Positions 17,049-25,108 of a stretch of DNA of 43,792 nt are shown here, in pieces. The DNA is taken from assembly GCA_016929335.1 (NCBI GenBank), contig JAFGIY010000124.1, positions 1 to 43,792 of the forward strand. The letters are read 5' to 3'. The translations under genes were made by a program, and so were the position numbers. Below the pieces are notes generated by a model. It ran no database searches. It saw only the letters and a program-made list of their open reading frames with translations, and was not told the origin of the DNA. This DNA comes from Acidobacteriota bacterium. GTDB taxonomy: Bacteria > Acidobacteriota > UBA6911. Position 1 is the first letter of the stretch. Each line of letters starts with the position of its first letter.

Positions 17049-17552
17049 CTACGGTTCCATCAACATCCTTTCGACGGATGAATAAAAATCATAAGCTGGT
17101 CTGATCGCAATATTATCCTCGGGCTTTGCATTGCGAATTGCTTCCAGGCACTTCTTCCTGGAATTGTACGAATCAAACCAATTCAAAGAATCGATTACGT
17201 CATTTACTATATAATTAACCTTCCGGCCTGCCCTGATCTTCTTCAGAAATCCGGGAAACTTATAATCCGGGCCTCGGCGCTTTAGCTGCGACACGGATAT
17301 CGCTGTCAAAACACGATCCCTGCCTTCCACAATCAGGCAAACGTTAAAGTCCAGCCTGCATGAAACCGGTCCATTATTGTAATAAAACAGTTGAGCAATA
17401 TCCTTTCGCCAGGCGCATTTCCGGATGAAACGACACAGGGATTCGCGCTTATTATCGGGGGTTAATTCTTCATAAGACTCGAATCCATAATCCTTCAGTC
17501 TATCCTCCAGCGTGTTTTTCAGAGGCACGATGAATATCTCTGTGTTTTCCAT
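17049..17552 (-). CDS. Hypothetical protein, unknown family
   Basis: A protein of about 167 residues from M-E-N-T-E-I-F-I-V. The frame is open a further 12 codons to an ATG at 17588, but the shorter start gives a normal hydrophobic strand at the N-terminus. It has no signal peptide or membrane helix. The composition is soluble, with charged helices and aromatic clusters (Q-L-F-Y-Y-N-N, S-L-N-W-F-D-S-Y). I do not recognise it. Immediately upstream on the same strand is an NRPS adenylation fragment, so it may be the end of a degraded biosynthetic locus, although nothing in the protein itself indicates this. No strong ribosome site is visible, hence moderate confidence. Confidence 0.5.
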   Translation of the reverse strand: MENTEIFIVPLKNTLEDRLKDYGFESYEELTPDNKRESLCRFIRKCAWRKDIAQLFYYNNGPVSCRLDFNVCLIVEGRDRVLTAISVSQLKRRGPDYKFPGFLKKIRAGRKVNYIVNDVIDSLNWFDSYNSRKKCLEAIRNAKPEDNIAIRPAYDFYSSVERMLMEP

Positions 17553-17604
17553 ATCCGGCAGAATAGAGCTCTTTCTTCCAATTTGCAAAATGATTGCAGC
17601 CTGG

Positions 17605-17790
17605 TATTGCAGTAGATGCCGTCTGGTTCACGATGAACGATATAGCCCGTGCGATAGATGCGTCCGAACCGCGGATGGAAGTCAAATCTCTCAGAATCGA
17701 TCTCCGGATGGTTCCAGTAGCCCCATGCCAGGCCAATGCCGCCAAGGCAGAGTTCGCCCCAGCAGCCCTCGGGAAGATATAAAAACGCCA
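17605..17790 (-). pseudogene. Remnant of an NRPS-type adenylation domain
   Basis: The minus-strand frame reads L-P-E-G-C-W-G-E-L-C-L-G-G-I-G-L-A-W-G-Y, then W-N-H-P-E and further on G-R-I-Y-R-T-G-Y-I-V and E-P-D-G. This matches the segment of AMP-binding adenylation domains spanning core motifs A6 (G-E-L-x-I-x-G-x-G-L-A-R-G-Y) and A7 (Y-R-T-G-D). The A7 aspartate has become Tyr, and the following G-R-x-D-x-Q-V-K motif (A8) is absent. Only about 60 residues of a domain of some 500 remain. It is a non-functional remnant of a nonribosomal peptide synthetase or acyl-CoA-synthetase-like gene. Confidence 0.65.
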
Positions 17791-17912
17791 CGGATCGCAC
17801 AGATGCCCTTGTGGAACTCGTTCCGGCCGACTACGCCACGCGGCCCATCATGATTGAGGGGAAAAGGCGGGAGCTTTTGAGATTCTGGGGAAAGCGGTGC
17901 AGAAAAACAAAA

Positions 17913-17930
17913 GCCGCCCCGGAGAGCGGC
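17913..17930 (-). terminator. Rho-independent terminator of the PEP-CTERM gene
   Basis: GCCGC and GCGGC form a 5-bp GC stem around an 8-base loop. Read on the minus strand the stem is followed by TTTTGTTTTT, 37 bases after the stop codon of the PEP-CTERM gene. On the plus strand the flank is ATTTATTTT, so it may act in both directions. Confidence 0.6.
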
Positions 17931-17966
17931 ATTTATTTTAGGTATTAATGGTACAGATGAATCCTG

Positions 17967-18593
17967 CTATTTCCTCCGACGCCAAGCCGCCAAGCCGATC
18001 ATGCCAAGGCCGGTGCTAAGGAGGAGAAGAGAGGCGGGTTCGGGAACTTGCCCTTCAACCGTGTCAAGGCGGGCGAAATCCAAGCCCGCACCATTGTATG
18101 GCAACTGGCCCAGTTTGCTAGGTCCTTGGAGGGCGAGGCTGAAAGTTGCCGAGCCATCAGCCAGAAGACTTAGGGTTGAATTCGGCAGGTTAAAGGTGAC
18201 CACAGACGCTGAGTAGTGCAATGTATTCTCGATCAAGGGAGACATGGACGCCGTGAGATCCATGCCATCCAGAGAGAAGCCGGCCAATTGAGTCCCGACT
18301 TCGTCACCGTCCCCGTCGAACAAGCCGAAGGTCAGCACCGCCGAAAGAACACTCCCGGGGGTTAAGGAGAAACTGAACGAAACGTCGAAACTCGGCCCTA
18401 ACGGATCGGAACCGTAAAAATCATCGAATGGCGCCGGTTCGCCTACGCTAGCACTGACGAACTCCGCGACGTTACCCAACATATATCCGTCAGCGAAGTC
18501 CTGCTCGCCCAGAGTGACAGACTCTCCGAAGCTGGCTGCGGGCGCTAAACAAGCGATCAAAACAATCATGGGCATTATCTTTTTCATGGGCAT
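17967..18593 (-). CDS. PEP-CTERM sorting-domain protein
   Basis: A 208-residue exported protein. After M-P-M-K-K-I there is a signal peptide ending at about A-S-F-G. The mature part is acidic, low in Lys and rich in Ser, Gly and Leu. It ends V-P-E-P-A-S-L-L-L-L-S-T-G-L-G, a hydrophobic segment and R-R-R-K, the PEP-CTERM signal. In such systems an exosortase cleaves the PEP motif and the protein is exported to the surface or matrix. The start at 18593 has AAAGGGG five bases upstream; a frame continuing to 18632 is less likely. A sigma-54-like site lies about 75-90 bases upstream and a terminator follows. No exosortase gene is in the window. Confidence 0.9.
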   Translation of the reverse strand: MPMKKIMPMIVLIACLAPAASFGESVTLGEQDFADGYMLGNVAEFVSASVGEPAPFDDFYGSDPLGPSFDVSFSFSLTPGSVLSAVLTFGLFDGDGDEVGTQLAGFSLDGMDLTASMSPLIENTLHYSASVVTFNLPNSTLSLLADGSATFSLALQGPSKLGQLPYNGAGLDFARLDTVEGQVPEPASLLLLSTGLGMIGLAAWRRRK

Positions 18594-18666
18594 GATCCCC
18601 TTTTGATTTGTGATCCGTCTTCCAAAGCTCATAGAGAATATTGCTGCTTGATACGCCTGAATCTAA

Positions 18667-18682
18667 AGCAATTTGTAGTCCA
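18667..18682 (-). promoter_or_regulatory. Possible sigma-54 (-24/-12) promoter
   Basis: Read on the minus strand: TGGACTACAAATTGCT. It keeps the GG-N10-GC spacing and the TTGC half of the sigma-54 consensus (TGGCAC-N5-TTGCW), but has TGGACT in the -24 element. It lies upstream of a PEP-CTERM gene, as does the better match at 41706-41721. Sigma-54/PrsR control of PEP-CTERM genes is known in other bacteria. Confidence 0.4.
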
Positions 18683-18897
18683 TGGATAAATTTTGACTGA
18701 AGGTGTGCTTATAAGTAATTAAATATATGAGAGTTGCCGTGAATAACTAATAGGCAAAGTTTTAATATCGGAGGCATTGTTTCTTATTAATGTGTAAAAC
18801 ATTTTGACATACGTTCCAGGCTGGGCTTCGGCTTATCCTCTAACATTCTTCCTACCAACAGGATACGACGTAGCATCTTGAATCCTTAACTGTAAAA
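18683..18897. other. AT-rich intergenic stretch, nothing recognised
   Basis: Upstream of the sigma-54-like site. No frame of protein-like character and no strong repeat was seen; an upstream activator site could lie here. Confidence 0.3.
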
Positions 18898-19130
18898 TTA
18901 TCTTACAATTCGCCATACGCCGATATCTTGTTGCTTCAGTCTCTCGATGAATGGCTTTAGATAATCTGTGTCACTATGAGAAGAGCTGATGAATGTGCGA
19001 ATGCGCGTAGCTCCGCGACCTTCCAACGCTTCCGCAAACGCATGAGCCGGCTCCCGATTGGCACCGAACCTTGGTTGCGGATCAATACCTAACATCGGTC
19101 TTGTTTTAGAGAAGAAGACCCATCATTTTG
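18898..19130 (-). pseudogene. Decayed alpha/beta hydrolase tail joined to a TIR-like segment
   Basis: The minus-strand frame contains R-F-G-A-N-R-E-P-A-H-A-F-A-E-A-L, which looks like the region before the catalytic His in secreted alpha/beta hydrolases (compare F-G-A-N-R-E-P-S). It continues directly into R-I-R-T-F-I-S-S-S-H-S-D-T-D-Y-L and ends L-K-Q-Q-D-I-G-V-W. That second part fits the start of a TIR domain (F-I-S-x-S-x-x-D, then G-x-x-V-W) at least as well as a hydrolase tail. There is no complete domain and no good start. It is read as a remnant; whether it is one protein or a junction of two is unresolved. Confidence 0.4.
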
Positions 19131-19297
19131 CGAAAGCTGGATCCGTTTTCAAACCATTGTCATATCGGAACGTTTCATGGGCAATCCGGCAAGCTTGCGC
19201 CAATTCGAAATCCTTGCTCCATCGGCGAGCATTTCCGCGTTAATCCGTGGAGATCCGCGAGAATCCGCGGTTTCTGATTTATTGAACCGCTGCTTTT

Positions 19298-20263
19298 CTA
19301 TTTCAGGAACTGAATCGCTCCATGGGGAGCATCAGGATCGACCCAACCGGAAGGCATTCCATAGGGTACTTCCAGAAGCACCGCCTCGATTTGAAGTATC
19401 TTCCTGTCTTTGATTCTGAAAAGCTCGGCCATGATAAAGCTGTATGGGGCATCGAAGGGAGGGGTCAGCTTCATCGGCGTGCCATCGGTCATCTTGAATT
19501 CAGGAAATGCGCCGGAATGATCGAGAAACACGAATGCCAGAACGAGGCCGCGTTCCTCGTCAATAATGGGGTACCGCCGTTCCCGGACCTTCGTAATCAA
19601 ATAAGAGAACCCGGTCGCGAATTGTTCACCGCAGCTCATTTTCTGCATAGCTCCCGGTGCATCCGGGTTGCCCGCGGCAATCATTCCGTTTTCAATACGC
19701 TGGCACTTCGGATCAAAGGGCGTCAGTTGATCCGTTCCTTTTTCCATGGCTTCAAAATACAGGTCGGCGATATTGGCCATTTCCCATCGCGAAGGCCGCT
19801 CTTTGGGGAGAACCGTTTCGTGGAAAACGGGCTTGTCGACGAGGACCGGCTGGGGAGCTTGCCCGCCGCCCATCCCGCTGGAACGGACGATCAGAGTCTC
19901 CATTTCGCGGATGCGCCGGTTTTCGATTTTAAGCCTCAGGAATACGATGCGCCTGTGGCCGGCTTCAAAAAGCGTTCCCATGAATCCGACCTGGCCGGCT
20001 GTGGGATCGGCAAAGTACAGCTTATAATCGCCCATCTTGTGGGAAGGCGGCGCCCACATTCCGTCGCCGAGTTGAAGCGTGACGCCGTTTTCAGTATAGC
20101 GGGCGTCCGGCGTCAACGGGAGTCGATCGGGAGCGTGATTCACCCAGGCTTCCCAGTAAGCGTCAACGAATCCGTTCAGGCAGGTTCGATCGCAATCCTC
20201 TGCGAGAACGGGCGCAGCCAGAAGAAATGCAGCAAAGATTAGCGTGAATATTTTTGTTTTCAC
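19298..20263 (-). CDS. Secreted DUF8021-like protein (paralogue 2)
   Basis: A 321-residue protein with a signal peptide (M-K-T-K-I-F then a hydrophobic run, cleavage after V-L-A). The mature start C-D-R-T-C-L-N-G-F-V-D-A-Y and the downstream R-Y-T-E-N-G and L-G-D-G-M-W match the protein at 256-1140, with a second shared block (R-I-E-N-G-x-I-x-A-G). The C-terminal third contains R-R-Y-P-I-I-D-E-E-R-G-L-V-L-A, equivalent to A-V-D-E-D-L-G-I-V-L in paralogue 1. The start is a GTG at 20263 with GGAGG eight bases upstream. Known relatives are DUF8021-type/NTF2-like proteins of unknown function. It is on the same strand as, and downstream of, the UGSC-like Tat lipoprotein, 475 bases away. Confidence 0.78.
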   Translation of the reverse strand: MKTKIFTLIFAAFLLAAPVLAEDCDRTCLNGFVDAYWEAWVNHAPDRLPLTPDARYTENGVTLQLGDGMWAPPSHKMGDYKLYFADPTAGQVGFMGTLFEAGHRRIVFLRLKIENRRIREMETLIVRSSGMGGGQAPQPVLVDKPVFHETVLPKERPSRWEMANIADLYFEAMEKGTDQLTPFDPKCQRIENGMIAAGNPDAPGAMQKMSCGEQFATGFSYLITKVRERRYPIIDEERGLVLAFVFLDHSGAFPEFKMTDGTPMKLTPPFDAPYSFIMAELFRIKDRKILQIEAVLLEVPYGMPSGWVDPDAPHGAIQFLK

Positions 20264-20738
20264 AGGACCTCCAAGGGGGTGTGTTAACGTATTTTCCAGT
20301 TAAATGCAAATATTAAGCCAAAGGTTTTCGGAAAGATGGAAAAATCAGAGACAAAATTGTGAATAGAGCCTTTCATGTATTTGTTGTGTCGCTCTTTTCT
20401 GCAGTTTTTGTTTTTCGAGCTTTGAGTTTCGCGGCCTTATCGGAATATTCAGGAGAAAAGCCGATTCATGCAGTTGCGGTTTCAGGGAGCAACTGCAAGA
20501 TGGGTGTGCACTGCGGGGAGCAGGATGCTGAACTTATTGCCGCCAACCAAAAAGCAATTTGGAAACTCCCGGATACTCGAGCGATGGGTAACGGCAAAAT
20601 ACTTGACCGCAATGCCATGTTGAAACCGACACTGATTTTATGCCACTGGTTCTGAGGTCGTGAGAAAAATCCCGGACTTGCTGTTGCAGGATTTTCAGGC
20701 CCTCCAGGTCACTTCTTTCCTGGCGATTGATCCGGTTT
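20264..20738. other. Intergenic stretch; one doubtful small frame
   Basis: A plus-strand frame at 20359-20655 from GTG would encode a protein of 98 residues with a hydrophobic N-terminus (F-H-V-F-V-V-S-L-F-S-A-V-F-V-F). It then has S-N-C-K-M-G-V-H-C-G-E-Q-D. It has no clear ribosome site and no recognised family, and it runs against the flanking genes, so I do not call it a gene. Otherwise nothing is seen. Confidence 0.25.
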
Positions 20739-22586
20739 TTATTTCCCTGCTTTGGTAAGGGTCGCACCGTGTATTACCTTGTGCATGTAGGGCCTTGTCA
20801 CTGTAACATCCTCAACATGGGCGGTGGATCCGCAGGGGGTCTGAAAAACAATCACTCCGCCCGCACCTGTACCGGCCACAATAACAGCCACGTCGGCAGG
20901 TTTGGCAAAAGGCTCCCTGTAAAGTCCCGGTTTGCAGTCTTCAGGCCTTATTCCGACAATTTTACCCTCGGCCGCCATTTCTCTGAATTCTTTGCGCTCA
21001 TCCTCACTCATTTTGTCCCAGTTAATTGTGTTTTTGTCATGCAGCCACTTAATAAAGGACTCTCTGGTAAAACCGGCATTTGCCAGTTGCCGAGCGAATG
21101 TCGGATGCATCGCGATCATATGCCGCATATCGACGCCGCTCCGGGGCATGCCAAAAAAGCCGAATACTCCTGCCGAAGGGGAGAACATGCCTCTCATCTG
21201 CTCCAGTCTCTCTTTAAAACCGGCCGCGCTCAGGGTCTCGGAGGGGCCGCGCGAAATAAAAATCCCTTCGCATATGGTTACGGTACTTTCTTCGGGCTTG
21301 AATCCGTTTGAAACTGCATAGGGTTCCCATGGGCTGGCTTTCTGATTTTCCGGAATTATGTAATTTGCATAAGCGGCAGGCTGTCCGGGGCCTCCCGGCG
21401 ACGAATAGACGTCCATGCGGCGCCAGCCTATATTGATCATGCACATAAGCATTGCCCGTCCGATAGCGGCATTGGCTCTGTGACCCGGAGCCAGGTAGCC
21501 GACCTCGTTGTTAAGCCCGATTTCTTCAACAATCGGTCCGCTGATAAAGGTTATGGGCAGAATCTCATTGACAATATGGTACTGGTTGAAGTCTTTGGCC
21601 GTAATCGTCTCTATCATGGCAATAATGACGGGAAGATACTCGGGTTTTGCTCCTGCCATGACTGCGTTTATGGCGATCTTTTCTACAGTCGCCCTGCCTT
21701 GCTTCGGAAACATAAGCCCTATTTCCCTGTCAGGCGGATAGGATGTTCCCGCAAGCATTCTGTCCACTGCCTCTCTTGTCGGCGGTACAACGGGCATACC
21801 GTCGGTCATGAAATTTTCGGCACAGTACTGCTGAAATTTTTCATTTGCCTCGGAATAATCGGCGCCGGTGAATTTTTTTGGGGAATAGTCGTAACTGAAA
21901 TTTTCAACTTCTGTTTCTTCTTTTGTCAGCGGTTGGATAAGCGCATTATGTATTTCGTCAAAAGCCGCCTCTGCTACCGGTTTCATTAATTCGGGATCGG
22001 TCTTGGCAACAAGGTAATCCACCGCAGGCACAGTAAGAACGCGGCAGGTCGGCATACCGTTCATATCCAGCAGCAGTCTTTTCGCCTTGATGATTGCGTC
22101 GGATACAATGGCCACACCCGGACAACCACGTTTTTCCAATCGGGCGCCGCTATCATGCCTGGAGCCGGTCTCCGACGCCTTCACTCCGTCAATCCACCCG
22201 TCGCACTCATTGGCTATTTTGCCAGAAATGTCAGGCGCATTCGGGACTCCGTAGCTGTAATGAATAAACGCAACCGAAGGGTAACGTTTCTTTAGCTTGG
22301 ACTTTATTGTGTCGAAAAAAGCCATCGAATCCTGGCCCATCGCCATGATTGCAATTTTTTTCCCATTCAAATTGCCGAGGCGCGGCGCAGATAATCCCTG
22401 TCGTTCGGGAAACGCAAGCTCGCCGTGAGGCTCCAATATTTCAAGGGCGACTGTGTCATTCGCTCCTGCTTCCCTTTTCCTGTTCACACAGCCTGATGCC
22501 GCCCCTGCACCCAGTCCCGCTACCCCCACTGCGGTACTCTGTAAAAAGGTCCTCCTGCTTTCTTTCCTGTTGTTACTGGATTCCAT
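20739..22586 (-). CDS. Tat-exported lipoprotein homologous to the UGSC selenoprotein, lacking Sec and Cys
   Basis: A 615-residue protein. A twin-arginine signal R-R-T-F-L-Q (11-16) leads to the lipobox A-S-G-C (Cys33), so it is an exported lipoprotein. It is homologous along its length to the selenoprotein at 28430-30091. Shared blocks include V-E-K-I-A-I-N-A-V-M-A-G-A-K-P-E-Y-L-P (versus V-E-R-V-A-I-C-A-V-M-A-G-A-K-R-E-Y-L-P), F-I-S-G-P-I-V-x-E-I, N-G-F-K-P-E-E-S-T-V-T and I-V-A-G-T-G-A-G-G near the end. At the position of U-D-S-C the sequence is S-E-T-G (Ser138, Gly141), so both redox residues are gone. AGGAGG precedes the ATG. Function is unknown; it may bind the same ligand without catalysis. 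The TPR protein gene ends 83 bases upstream on the same strand. Confidence 0.8.
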   Translation of the reverse strand: MESSNNRKESRRTFLQSTAVGVAGLGAGAASGCVNRKREAGANDTVALEILEPHGELAFPERQGLSAPRLGNLNGKKIAIMAMGQDSMAFFDTIKSKLKKRYPSVAFIHYSYGVPNAPDISGKIANECDGWIDGVKASETGSRHDSGARLEKRGCPGVAIVSDAIIKAKRLLLDMNGMPTCRVLTVPAVDYLVAKTDPELMKPVAEAAFDEIHNALIQPLTKEETEVENFSYDYSPKKFTGADYSEANEKFQQYCAENFMTDGMPVVPPTREAVDRMLAGTSYPPDREIGLMFPKQGRATVEKIAINAVMAGAKPEYLPVIIAMIETITAKDFNQYHIVNEILPITFISGPIVEEIGLNNEVGYLAPGHRANAAIGRAMLMCMINIGWRRMDVYSSPGGPGQPAAYANYIIPENQKASPWEPYAVSNGFKPEESTVTICEGIFISRGPSETLSAAGFKERLEQMRGMFSPSAGVFGFFGMPRSGVDMRHMIAMHPTFARQLANAGFTRESFIKWLHDKNTINWDKMSEDERKEFREMAAEGKIVGIRPEDCKPGLYREPFAKPADVAVIVAGTGAGGVIVFQTPCGSTAHVEDVTVTRPYMHKVIHGATLTKAGK

Positions 22587-22669
22587 AATTCTCCTCCTTT
22601 ATCGAACAGGTTTTATGGAATGGGCTCCGAGCGAGAGAGCGCTCCAAAGCTTTAGCGGTCAGCCTCTTT

Positions 22670-24613
22670 TCAAATCCCGGATGTGCTCCCGGAATCAAGT
22701 ACTCTATCGGGCCCGGCAGATTCCGACGGAGGGGGAGGCGCCGACACAGGTTTCCTTTCCTCTTTTGACTCAACATTAAAAAGCTTGAAGTCCGAGTAGG
22801 TATGCCGATTGTGGAGGTAGCGCCCGCGCCAATTCACAGATATCTCCACTTCTCTGGGAAGCAAAAGGGGGACTGAATGTCCGTCAAATGCAACCTCCTG
22901 ATACTGAATCTCGGTCGCCAGTTTTAGCAGTTGCACCATCGGCAGAGGGTTCAGAAGATATGTATGGAGGCGACGGATACGAAATGTTTCCGCATCCACG
23001 AATGCCAGCCCATGAACAAGTGCCAGATCGCTGCGGTCATCGATGACAAAGCGAGTGACCATCTTGGCGGTTTCCGGCCTTTGCGCAAAGGCAACTATTT
23101 GGATTTGGCGGCCATCCAGCGTTTTCCGGCCCAGGTAACGGAAATCCGCCCCGTTCCGGTTAACCGGATGAAAAATCGATGAAACGGAAGCGAAGCCCGA
23201 CGTAAGCATCAATCCCTGCTTCAGGCCGCTTCTAACGGCGTCATTCCCGTCTTCGGTGGAGCGATACTCTTGAATGCCCAGTCCCGGCCCTCCGCTTTGA
23301 GCCAGCATTATGTACTGGTACTCCTGATCCAGAGCGGTGATCACTTTGCCGTCTTTCTTCAACCGTTCCTGATGCACCATTTCCAGCGAGGCTGTATTCG
23401 GGATGCTGCGGAAAAAGCTATCCACACCCTGCCCGATTTTGCTGAGGATCTCTTCCAACTGAGATTGATCGGTCGCAAACTCCAATCCCTCCAACTCCGG
23501 GAATGACTGAACGAGTTCCTCAACCGGTTGAGACGTCAAAGACTTTGACTTCCCTTTGGAGAGCAGCGAGAGTTGTGTATGCACCCATTCGTTCAGGGCC
23601 TTGGCCATCTGCGGAAGGTCTTTCATATTTCGACCCGCCACATACCGCGTCATTTCCTCGGATGCGGCCTCCACTCTTCCAAGTTCAAGAAGCGCGCGCA
23701 CCCGCAGGATCCTGGATTCTTCGCTCGGCCCCGCTCTGAGAGCGTTTCCCAGAAATTGCTCCGCGGCTTCCCAGTTCCTCTGGCTTATGGCAATGCGCCC
23801 CAGTTCCTGCAGAGCGAGAGAATTTTGCGGATCGGCCTCCAATGCGCTCCGGTAAAGTCCGGCAGCTTCATCTGTGTGTCCCCGCCAGGCTTCCATGACT
23901 CCCTTTATCAGGCTCAATTCCGCCTTCTTGACTCCGAGCGAATCGCAGATGGCAGACACATCCTCCACGTGTTTTTGCGCGCTGCCCCATCGTCCCGCAT
24001 GCAGCAAGGACAATCCGAGCAGCAACCGGCAGTCCATGCAAGCCGGCGTGCGCTCTATCGATTTATTAAATAAGGAAATTGCCTCCGCCGGATTCTGCCG
24101 ATTCATCAACTCTTCATATCCACGAATAAACTCCGGATGGCCCGCCTCTGCCGGAAAGGCATGTGCCACGCCACCTTTCAGCTGCGGCCCGAGAATGCTT
24201 GCCAGCGCAGTCATTGGGAGCTGGTCTTCCCCTTCATTTGGTTTGCATAATATGATTTCAATTCCGCCTGCGCTGCTGTCGAGAGGGACATCGATCACCT
24301 CCCGCCCTTCCAAATAGCCTGGTTTACTTGCAGCCAGAACACCCTGCAGTCTCGTCATCCTGGAAGTGGCCGCGGTAATTTGGATTTGAAACTCTCCTTT
24401 AGCGTTCGTCTCCACGATTCTCTGGTCTTTGGCCGCTCCCTCCGCCTGCAATTCAATGCGGACGCCGCTAAGCGGCTCTCCCTGCAAAGACAACACCCTT
24501 CCCGATATCCTCCAGGTCTTCTTGCCCATGGCCGAACCGGCCTGCGTCCAAAAAGTCAAAACAGCAACCACAACGGTTGCACTCAGAAACCACATTCCCC
24601 ACGATCGATTCAT
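22670..24613 (-). CDS. Exported carboxypeptidase-regulatory-like / TPR protein
   Basis: A protein of about 647 residues from M-N-R-S-W-G-M, with a hydrophobic signal or anchor (F-L-S-A-T-V-V-V-A-V-L). It has a CarboxypepD_reg-like beta sandwich (W-R-I-S-G-R-V-L-S-L-Q-G-E-P-L-S-G-V-R-I, about residues 33-115). A stretch of tetratricopeptide repeats follows at roughly 165-310 (for example A-I-S-L-F-N-K-S-I-E-R, A-A-G-L-Y-R-S-A-L-E-A-D-P). The C-terminal half is a beta-rich domain of unknown type, and the tail is Pro/Ser-rich. This layout is common among periplasmic proteins of Acidobacteriota. The start is set by the signal, with GGAAGGCGGGA upstream; the frame stays open to 24700. It is likely co-transcribed with the UGSC-like lipoprotein that follows. 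Confidence 0.8.
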   Translation of the reverse strand: MNRSWGMWFLSATVVVAVLTFWTQAGSAMGKKTWRISGRVLSLQGEPLSGVRIELQAEGAAKDQRIVETNAKGEFQIQITAATSRMTRLQGVLAASKPGYLEGREVIDVPLDSSAGGIEIILCKPNEGEDQLPMTALASILGPQLKGGVAHAFPAEAGHPEFIRGYEELMNRQNPAEAISLFNKSIERTPACMDCRLLLGLSLLHAGRWGSAQKHVEDVSAICDSLGVKKAELSLIKGVMEAWRGHTDEAAGLYRSALEADPQNSLALQELGRIAISQRNWEAAEQFLGNALRAGPSEESRILRVRALLELGRVEAASEEMTRYVAGRNMKDLPQMAKALNEWVHTQLSLLSKGKSKSLTSQPVEELVQSFPELEGLEFATDQSQLEEILSKIGQGVDSFFRSIPNTASLEMVHQERLKKDGKVITALDQEYQYIMLAQSGGPGLGIQEYRSTEDGNDAVRSGLKQGLMLTSGFASVSSIFHPVNRNGADFRYLGRKTLDGRQIQIVAFAQRPETAKMVTRFVIDDRSDLALVHGLAFVDAETFRIRRLHTYLLNPLPMVQLLKLATEIQYQEVAFDGHSVPLLLPREVEISVNWRGRYLHNRHTYSDFKLFNVESKEERKPVSAPPPPSESAGPDRVLDSGSTSGI

Positions 24614-24877
24614 CGCACAATCCCGCCTTCCAACAAATTTCAAGAACGGATGACTATCCTGCAGATTACGGCAATACACAATACCATTCCTCAATAGCAT
24701 TTACTCCATGTGGGATGGGATGTTTCAAGAGATACTAATGTTATACAAACCGGGCAACGGATGAAACCGCAGAATGGTGAAGCTACGGTTTAATCCGGGG
24801 TATGTGTGCGGGATTTGAACGAGGGCTTCCTTTGTCAGCTGGATGGTGACATAATCAAAGCCAAAAGAGGAAGCAAT

Positions 24878-25108
24878 ATGGAAATATTCCCAGGCATCTC
24901 GATGGATCCCGGAATACGGTTTGGCAAACCCTGCTTGGCTGGCACGCGGATCGATGTAGCAACAATCGTCGGAGCACTCGCTGGCGGTGAAAGCTACGAG
25001 GAGGTTGAAAAAGCCTATAGCATCACTCGCGAGCAAATCCTGGCTGCACTCCGTTACGCAGCACATGTCGCTTCGCACCTTCCTCCTGCCGTCGAGAAAG
25101 TTTCGTGA
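24878..25108 (+). CDS. DUF433 antitoxin
   Basis: A 76-residue protein. The conserved DUF433 core is visible: D-P-G-I-R-F-G-K-P-C-L-A-G-T-R-I, followed by a helical part with I-T-R-E-Q-I-L-A-A-L-R-Y-A-A. DUF433 proteins form type II toxin-antitoxin modules with DUF5615 PIN-like proteins, and the partner starts in an overlapping GTGA directly behind. The start at 24878 has AAAGAGGAAG upstream; the frame is open 24 codons further 5' without similarity. It would act as antitoxin and probably autorepress through its HTH-like fold. Confidence 0.9.
   Translation: MEIFPGISMDPGIRFGKPCLAGTRIDVATIVGALAGGESYEEVEKAYSITREQILAALRYAAHVASHLPPAVEKVS

Noticed and set aside
19322..20242. 306-codon plus-strand frame opposite the second DUF8021-like gene
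   Set aside because: The minus-strand gene has signal peptide, ribosome site and paralogue; the plus frame has none of these.
24725..25078. Minus-strand frame opposite the DUF433 gene
   Set aside because: It overlaps the toxin-antitoxin module, which has family motifs and coupling; no support on the minus strand.
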